The translations under genes were made by a program, and so were the position numbers. From Spodoptera frugiperda (Eukaryota > Arthropoda > Insecta > Lepidoptera > Noctuidae): a stretch of DNA of 64,000 nucleotides. Below the pieces are notes generated by a model. It saw nothing but the letters and a program-made list of their open reading frames with translations, had not been told where the DNA came from and made no database searches. The DNA is taken from contig NC_064223.1 of the NCBI RefSeq assembly GCF_023101765.2, positions 7,378,001-7,442,000 of the forward strand. The letters run 5' to 3'. How positions within the stretch are numbered: position 1 is the first letter of the stretch; every line of letters starts with the position of its first letter. Below are positions 57,839-64,000 of the stretch, piece by piece.

Positions 57839-58011
57839 AAGGTGCTCCCACACAGCAGTTATATAACGTTATACAACAATGTATAACACGATAACATTTA
57901 TAATAGCGTGTAACATACTCTACAACATGTTAAGAAATGTTATATGTTATAAACGTTATAAATGTTATATGTTATGTTCTAACGTTATATAACTGCTGTG
58001 TGCACCTTTAA
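57839..58011. mobile_element. Short TIR element, about 170 bp
   Basis: AAGGTGCTCCCACACAGCAG begins the left end, and GCTGTGTGCACCTTTA is the inverted right end. AGTTATATAACGTTA follows inside both. The core repeats ATGTTATATGTTATA-like words. It is non-coding and I do not recognise the family; the CACACAGCAG and GTGCACC ends suggest a hAT-type or other DNA transposon MITE. Confidence 0.65.
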
Positions 58012-61000
58012 ATATCAAAACAAGCGAGACAATGATAAACTGGGAATTTCTTTTTATCACTTGGTGACGGTTTAATCGACAGCATTATTGAATTTGGGAT
58101 ATACTATGTATACTCTACCTTGCCACATATAAATTATTTTAATCGATTCTGGGTTTTTGCTCCATACATTTTTGGGCATTCTCTTTTTTACTGGTTAGTA
58201 CAATCTACTTATAAATAGTACGTTTGCTTTGGATTATGGAAACAAAATAAGTATGTCACGGTGGTAGCGTGTATCGTTCAGTATTTCCTCTCTAGTCCCA
58301 TGAGAGAAAACCTCTATGTACACTCAGACGTTGAACGAAAATCATAAGTAGCCCATGCATGATGTAAAGCCTCTACGATGTAGTGAATGTGAAGATATTT
58401 GTGGTGGAAAGAGTTGGTTTGTTACGTAACGGCATTAGGTTGAAGGCAGCTGGCAAACCTTCGCTTTACTTATTCAGCCATGATTCCTCGCAGTGGAAGC
58501 GGAGCTGAGTCCCCGAGGCTCGTCACTAACAACACTCTATTATATCTATTGAATACAGAAATACTTCGGATTGAAAAAATACTGCTCCACTTCGATAAAT
58601 AAATCTGCCTTGTATAGATTGAGTAGTCCTGTCATCATTTTCAGCCATTGTTACATTTTTGGTAGGTAGATTATTTTTGTGAGTGTAATTGAAGGTTCTA
58701 GGTTTCTTCTGCTAATGGAAAGGGTTTTTTATTTATGCTATCCATCAATGTGAATGTTTTTCGTATTTTTAGTATCACTCACGTGATGTTTGTACTATAT
58801 CTAAAGATGTATCTCCTTTGTTATTTAAATTATTTTAAAACCAATTTATTTCACGGTGAATGTTACCCGTGTATGTAAATTAACATACGAAGTATAATAT
58901 GTATGTTGATAATGAACGATATAAATTGCATTTCATTTTAATAAAGTTTAATTAATGTTGACATGAATAAATATGTTTACGTTGTGACCGACTGCGACAG
59001 TGTTCCACTGGTCCCTGGTGAGATACACATTACTAGGTGTAACGAGGCCGGAGCGTGCTTTGTGTTTTTGGTTTTTGAATACGTACGTATGTACTCGTAC
59101 GTACATGAACTACTCTTTGGGAGTAATTTTATTATCAGTAATACAGAACAATTCTTTGTGGTATAGGTTAAAAAGGGATAATTTTAATATTTTTTACCCA
59201 GTCTACAATGAGGCCTAGCTGTGTTACCATTGGCAGTATTCCTGGAGTTCATTTGGCACTGTAAAAAGTTCACACCACATTAAGTCCGTCCAAGTTTTGG
59301 CCGGCCGCCATAGTTCCATGTCGAACTAGGGACTTGGGTATTATTTTCAAATGCTTACTTATCAAATGCACGATCGTACGGCACATTCTTGTTAAATATA
59401 CTATGCAAATGTATCTGAAAGTATTCATGACACTGTCTGAATGTAAAGTCGATTTGTGTGAAAACATTAATTAGAAGAGTTGGCAATCCATTATTTTATT
59501 CATCACCACTCACCTTTTGTGGTCATATGCAGGACTAAGTACCTACTGTTTAAAAAATTCCATCTCAGTTTTCTCTAGAGTACGATTGAGTTGAAAGAAT
59601 ATCTGACAAAGAGACCATTATTTTCTAATGGTTAAATGAAAAAGTCGTTAGGAGTTGGTTAGGTACAGTTGACCAGCGTATCCGACTTTTATTGAAGTAC
59701 AATACGTATTTCATAGTACGTAAAGCAAAAATATACCGTATTTTAAGAAAATTACGCACACTTATTATTCAGTTAAAGAATACAAAAAATGAAAGACGAC
59801 ATGGATTAGAAATTAATTATCTCCATAACACACAAATTTTAATTTTAGTTACGTGTAAACTTGTATAATATCAGACAACCGCAAAAAACATAAATTCCCT
59901 AATGAACTCATACGAGAAATGCGGTCGAATTTCGACCACTGAGTGGCCACTGGTGCACCGCATTAGCTACTCAAACTAGAAATTCGAGTAATACTATATT
60001 TGGTTTTATGTATTAACTAATTTATTTCAATGATTTGCGAGTATAGTTTGTATAGAGAGGTGTTTAAGGTTCTGTCCATAAGATTTGCCTTCAGGAAAGG
60101 CTTGCCGCACCAAATTGTTGACCTTGATGATTAATATTTATCTATAAAAAGCCGTAAAAATGAAGGAAAAGTAAGCGGAACCCAATGATTTATGTGTGTA
60201 GGCTCGTAGTAAACACGGCGGGTCGTTATCAAGCCGCGGTAAAGTGCGCTATGATTGGCGGAGCGGCCGAGATGTGGCCTGGCAAGCTGCCACCGCGTCC
60301 CGCTGACTCTGCACTCCCTGCCACTTCACGGCTCCATCCGAATGCTTACATACTATTGTTCCCAGTAAAAACTAGTTTGTCCTAATTTAACTATGTAGGA
60401 AAATGGCTTTATCCTTCGGAGTAAGCGTCTGCTTGTAGAATCCGCTTCTACATTTTCCTCTATCTGAACGTTTGATTAGAAACTGAATTTTAAATTGGAT
60501 TCTAAGTTAATTGAAAGTTTGGACATATATTCACTTTGTTATTTTAGATAATGTAGACTTGTGTGGTGATTATACGAATACTAAATTAGACATTTCGTTA
60601 GGATGTATTTCTACTTATTACAGACATTTTACAGAGTTTTATGATTTCAAGATTTTCAGTAACAGTACAGAGCCGAGAATATCAATATATGTTTGGCAAT
60701 AGGTTCGACCTCTATAATATTATAACAGTCGAAAACAGAACACCAGATCTGAGAAAAACAGGAATATTATAGCAGTAGATCAAAGATAGCAGAACTGAAC
60801 AAACATTTTCACGTCTAAAAACATATACAATATACTTACACGTATTTTTCAAGCATAATTTATGACCCAACTGCATTAACGTCATCAAATAAAAGGAGTA
60901 CAAGTAACAATGAGTATGTATTCCTAAAATTCGCAATTCATACTTGGAAATAACCTGCAGCCCGAAGCCGGAACGAAATTTAATAGATTGCTTTCATGTA

Positions 61001-61898
61001 ATAGCTTCTAACGTTTGAAGTAGGAAATTGCATGGTGCGCGCCGCGATGCGGGAATCCGATAATATGGACCTCGTATTAGGTCAATAGTTCCCAAGTATT
61101 TGTTCATAGTTAGTAATTGCTTCATTAAGCCCCGACAGGTTATGAATGCAAGGTAAATGTGCTAAGATTTAGTGGCTCATTTACTTCGACCACGTAATTA
61201 ATGTTATGGAAACTGTTTATTTATACGTTACGTTAACGTAACCACATCTTGTGGGAGGTTATTGACGATACTTTTCTTTTGTTTCGTTTTATGTGGCTCT
61301 AACGAGGTAGTTGTGCTTCATTAGCTGTGTATTTTAGATTAGTATTATAGAATATTTGCGTTTTGGGGAAGATCACAGCTTTCAAATTCTAAGTTTGATG
61401 ATGCCTTTTATAAAAAATCTTGAATACTTTTTTTTGTATTAGGGTTATTTGGAGAGTGGACAGAGAACATACCAGTTAATTTAATATAACGCATAAAGGC
61501 ATCTTTGCTATGAGATAATTTAAAAGAGTATGAGCCATTGGCGTGGGCTCAACTTTTGTAATTATGTACTGCGTACCACGTACCTGGTATCTAGATACTG
61601 GGAACTTCAGCCATCACGGTAAACTTATTTAAAGCGCAATATTTTTTAATATCAAGTTTCTTTCACTTTTTCATTTTAATATCATTGTTGTTGATGTTTT
61701 CTTTGAACATTTCCAAGTATTTTGAAATTTAGACATCTTTCACTCAATATAGTACGAAGCATTATTTTTAATGCTTATGAAAAAGATTTCGTTTGAATCT
61801 GAGTTTTGGTTTTAGATTGATGATTAGTTAAATAGGTACTGACACCAGGCATAAGTCTGGTTTATTATTATGTACATAGCTCATTAAAATTAGTAGAA
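58012..61898. other. Non-coding with one GC-rich patch
   Basis: No gene is supported. 60215-60335 is GC-rich and contains TATGATTGGCGGAGCGGCCG, which includes an ATTGG (CCAAT-complement) word, so it may be a regulatory patch. Frames of 60-75 codons here have no family features. Confidence 0.35.
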
Positions 61899-62035
61899 TT
61901 TTTTTTGAGAGGGGAAAGTCATCCATGACTTCTCCCGCCTTGGGCGAGGCGAGAGGAGTGACAGACTCTTACTGATTAAAAACTACCAAGTTCCTACTCC
62001 TGTTTTTCGAGCCGAAGCCCCGGTAAACCCGCAGC
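61899..62035 (-). mobile_element. Very short R1-like LINE 3' end with 13-bp TSD
   Basis: A perfect duplication AAAATTAGTAGAA flanks it (61886-61898 and 62036-62048). It begins on plus with a T-run (minus A-tail). It then carries CTTCTCCCGCCTTGGGCGAG, TGACAGACTCTTACTGAT and CGAGCCGAAGCCCCGG, matching the 3' UTR of the LINE at 3037-3632 in reverse. Only about 137 bp were copied. Confidence 0.8.
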
Positions 62036-62149
62036 AAAATTAGTAGAACTGGAATAGGAACTTAAGTTTGGGATAACAAAGTTTCTTTATTCAAAATATC
62101 TTGTGGTGTCGTGTAGCGTGAGTAAATACTAAGAGCTAACCATTTGCAC

Positions 62150-62480
62150 GTCGCATGGTGTGTACAAAGTGTCGATAGAGTGCAGACGGCGCGGCGCTCC
62201 AATCGATATTACATTATCGTGATTGACTCGGCCGCGGGCGAAGGGAGCACCGATTGAACAAAAGGCGATCGTCTTGCAGCGGCCCGCGCCACTGATAACA
62301 GGCATTGACCTGATGTCAACTCAAAAGTGGGTTAGGGGCGGTGCGGTGACGTGGACGCACTGCTTCCCCATGGCTCGCGTCGCGCAAAAAACGATCCGTC
62401 ATTTAACTTGTTGTCAGTCCAACCGCCAGCGCCACTCGAGCGCCGAGTGGCGCCTGATTGTGAACGTTACTGATGAGATT
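62150..62480. promoter_or_regulatory. CpG-rich island near right edge
   Basis: The DNA is GC- and CpG-rich (for example CAGACGGCGCGGCGCTCC and CCAGCGCCACTCGAGCGCCG). A 95-codon plus frame across it (62223-62510) has no recognised domain. The island may mark an enhancer or promoter of a neighbouring gene. Confidence 0.25.
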
Positions 62481-62510
62481 TTAACGCTCGTTGCTGCTTC
62501 AACGTTTTAA

Positions 62511-64000
62511 GCTGATTTAGTTTTAAGCAGCCAGCTTGTTAGTTTCATGGAAACAATTTGTTGTAGCTAAACAGCTTTCTTGGTTTAAATAGGGGAAGTC
62601 AATTCTAGTTGCGGGAAGTGAACAGTTTTAAGCTGCGGCTATAAACAACTTCTCCTGTTTGACGGATTAAGATGCGAAGTAGCAAGTTTATGATCTTGTT
62701 TGTTATACCGTGCAATTTGTAACGTTTAGTGCGTTCGATTTTAGTACGTATTGAATTTCATCTAAATTATACATTTCAGTAACGCGACTATCTACAAATG
62801 TTAACCTACTTCAAAAAAAGAAGCAGGTTATCAATTCTGGAGCTACTTTTTTATGTTTGGTAACGATTATTCGAAAACATCGAATTGATTTGGATAATTC
62901 TTTTTAAGTTTGAAAGGGTATACTTCACAGGTGGTACCATAATAACTAAGTCAGGATCTGATGATAGGATCACTGGGAAACAGAGGACTACTTTTAAAAA
63001 TAGTAACAAATTTTATAATGGTATGGAGTCAATCTGATGAAGAATTCTACACTGTTTTGCTTTGTAGAAGTCAGTTTTTAATTTTATTTTAAACGCCGAT
63101 TTTTATTGTACTATTTATTGGTGTGTAAACATTGAAATGAGAAATTAATGTATAAAGTAATTTAATAAAAATCTGTTAAAGACGTTTCTACAAAGTTTAT
63201 TACGAACATAAAGACATTGGCTGTGTAAAAATAACGTCTTAATAATTCAGACGGACTTTAAAGAAGTCTGTAAAGATTTCACGACTCTTATTAAAAGCAT
63301 TGAAGTTGAGTCGAGGGGAAAACTTTTTCTTAACTAGGCTTTTAAAGCTCTTTGAACGAACGGACATGCAAAGCGCGATTATCGAGGGATTCACAAAGGA
63401 AAATTAGTTGCCAGAGTTGACAGCTTGTTCGAACGCTGATAAATAAGTAGTACGGAGTCCGTACCATCACTCCATCAGTTATATAATAATTACAGTCACC
63501 CCAAGTTCAAGGTTTGCGCAATGAAATGGAATTTTCTCTCAACTATTTATTGCTTTTCGTTCATTGACTGTTTAAGATAAATTTATAGCCCTGTTTATAG
63601 TGATTGTCTATCTTCGGTAATCCTCTGGGAAAAAACTATCTCAATTTAATATTAAAAGTGTTCAGGATCCGACCGGTCATCCACCTTGAGTCTTCCAATC
63701 CCATCTTTAGTAGTGATCGATCCATCTCAGTCAAAATATCACACAAAAAAAGTAAACATTTTTTCATGCGAATTTCACTTTATTTTACATTGAATGAAAA
63801 TGTGATTTATAAAAAAAACACAAAGGCAATTTTTTCATGCTTTTCTGAGAATGATAAGTTCTTTTATAAAAGTGATGTTTTAGTATTAGGTACGATGATA
63901 TGACGATACTTAATACTACTATTAACGTCGGTTAGAAAACTAAAATAAGTAAAATCAATGGAATGCCATCCCACGCTACTAAGTATAAGCTATACACTTT
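62511..64000. other. Non-coding to window end
   Basis: I see no gene. A 99-codon plus frame (63604-63903) is lysine- and phenylalanine-rich, AT-driven and without family features. Confidence 0.35.

Overview
The window reads as nuclear DNA of a lepidopteran, probably a noctuid-like moth. The evidence is AT-rich non-coding DNA full of TACCTAC-type words, short introns with GT/AG ends, tRNA-derived SINEs of the moth type, Helitron-like repeats ending in an AAAAGCTAGT-type 3' end, and insect-type protein families. Exon structures were worked out by hand from splice sites, reading phase and remembered family sequence. No database search was possible.

Layout. 1-11.3 kb is mostly non-coding and rich in transposons. 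It holds one recognisable coding piece, a 74-nt first exon that looks like the start of an ABCC transporter (minus strand, rest beyond the left edge), and a large palindromic transposon dimer at 8.9-10.8 kb. 11.3-12.6 kb carries COMMD2 (minus, 5 exons). 12.8-14.4 kb is a cluster of repeats. 14.7-23.6 kb is the AP-3 delta-adaptin gene (garnet orthologue, plus, 19 exons), which contains a pair of 74-nt duplicated exons that must be mutually exclusive. 23.8-27.4 kb is largely non-coding with one doubtful small gene. 27.5-31.9 kb is the beta subunit of ADP-forming succinyl-CoA ligase (minus, 10 exons). 32.9-34.5 kb is an intronless mTERF-family mitochondrial gene (minus). 35.0-46.8 kb holds three related claudin-like four-TM genes, all on plus. 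A pfkB-family, pseudouridine-kinase-like gene lies on minus from 36.66 to at least 50.17 kb. Its 11.3-kb intron contains the second and third claudin-like genes and a piggyBac-like element. 50.2-64 kb shows no convincing gene: it has short CpG-rich islands, MITEs and LINE fragments, and resembles the regulatory flank or a long intron of a gene outside the window.

The genes are mostly housekeeping. They cover COMMD/Commander endosomal sorting, AP-3 cargo sorting to lysosome-related organelles, the TCA cycle, mitochondrial nucleic-acid function, nucleoside salvage, and probable septate-junction proteins. They do not form one pathway. A recurring TTGACA/TGTCA word lies just upstream of most of their start codons. 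The most notable observation is the AP-3 delta exon pair (17031-17104 and 17539-17612), which predicts two delta isoforms differing in 24 residues of the trunk solenoid.
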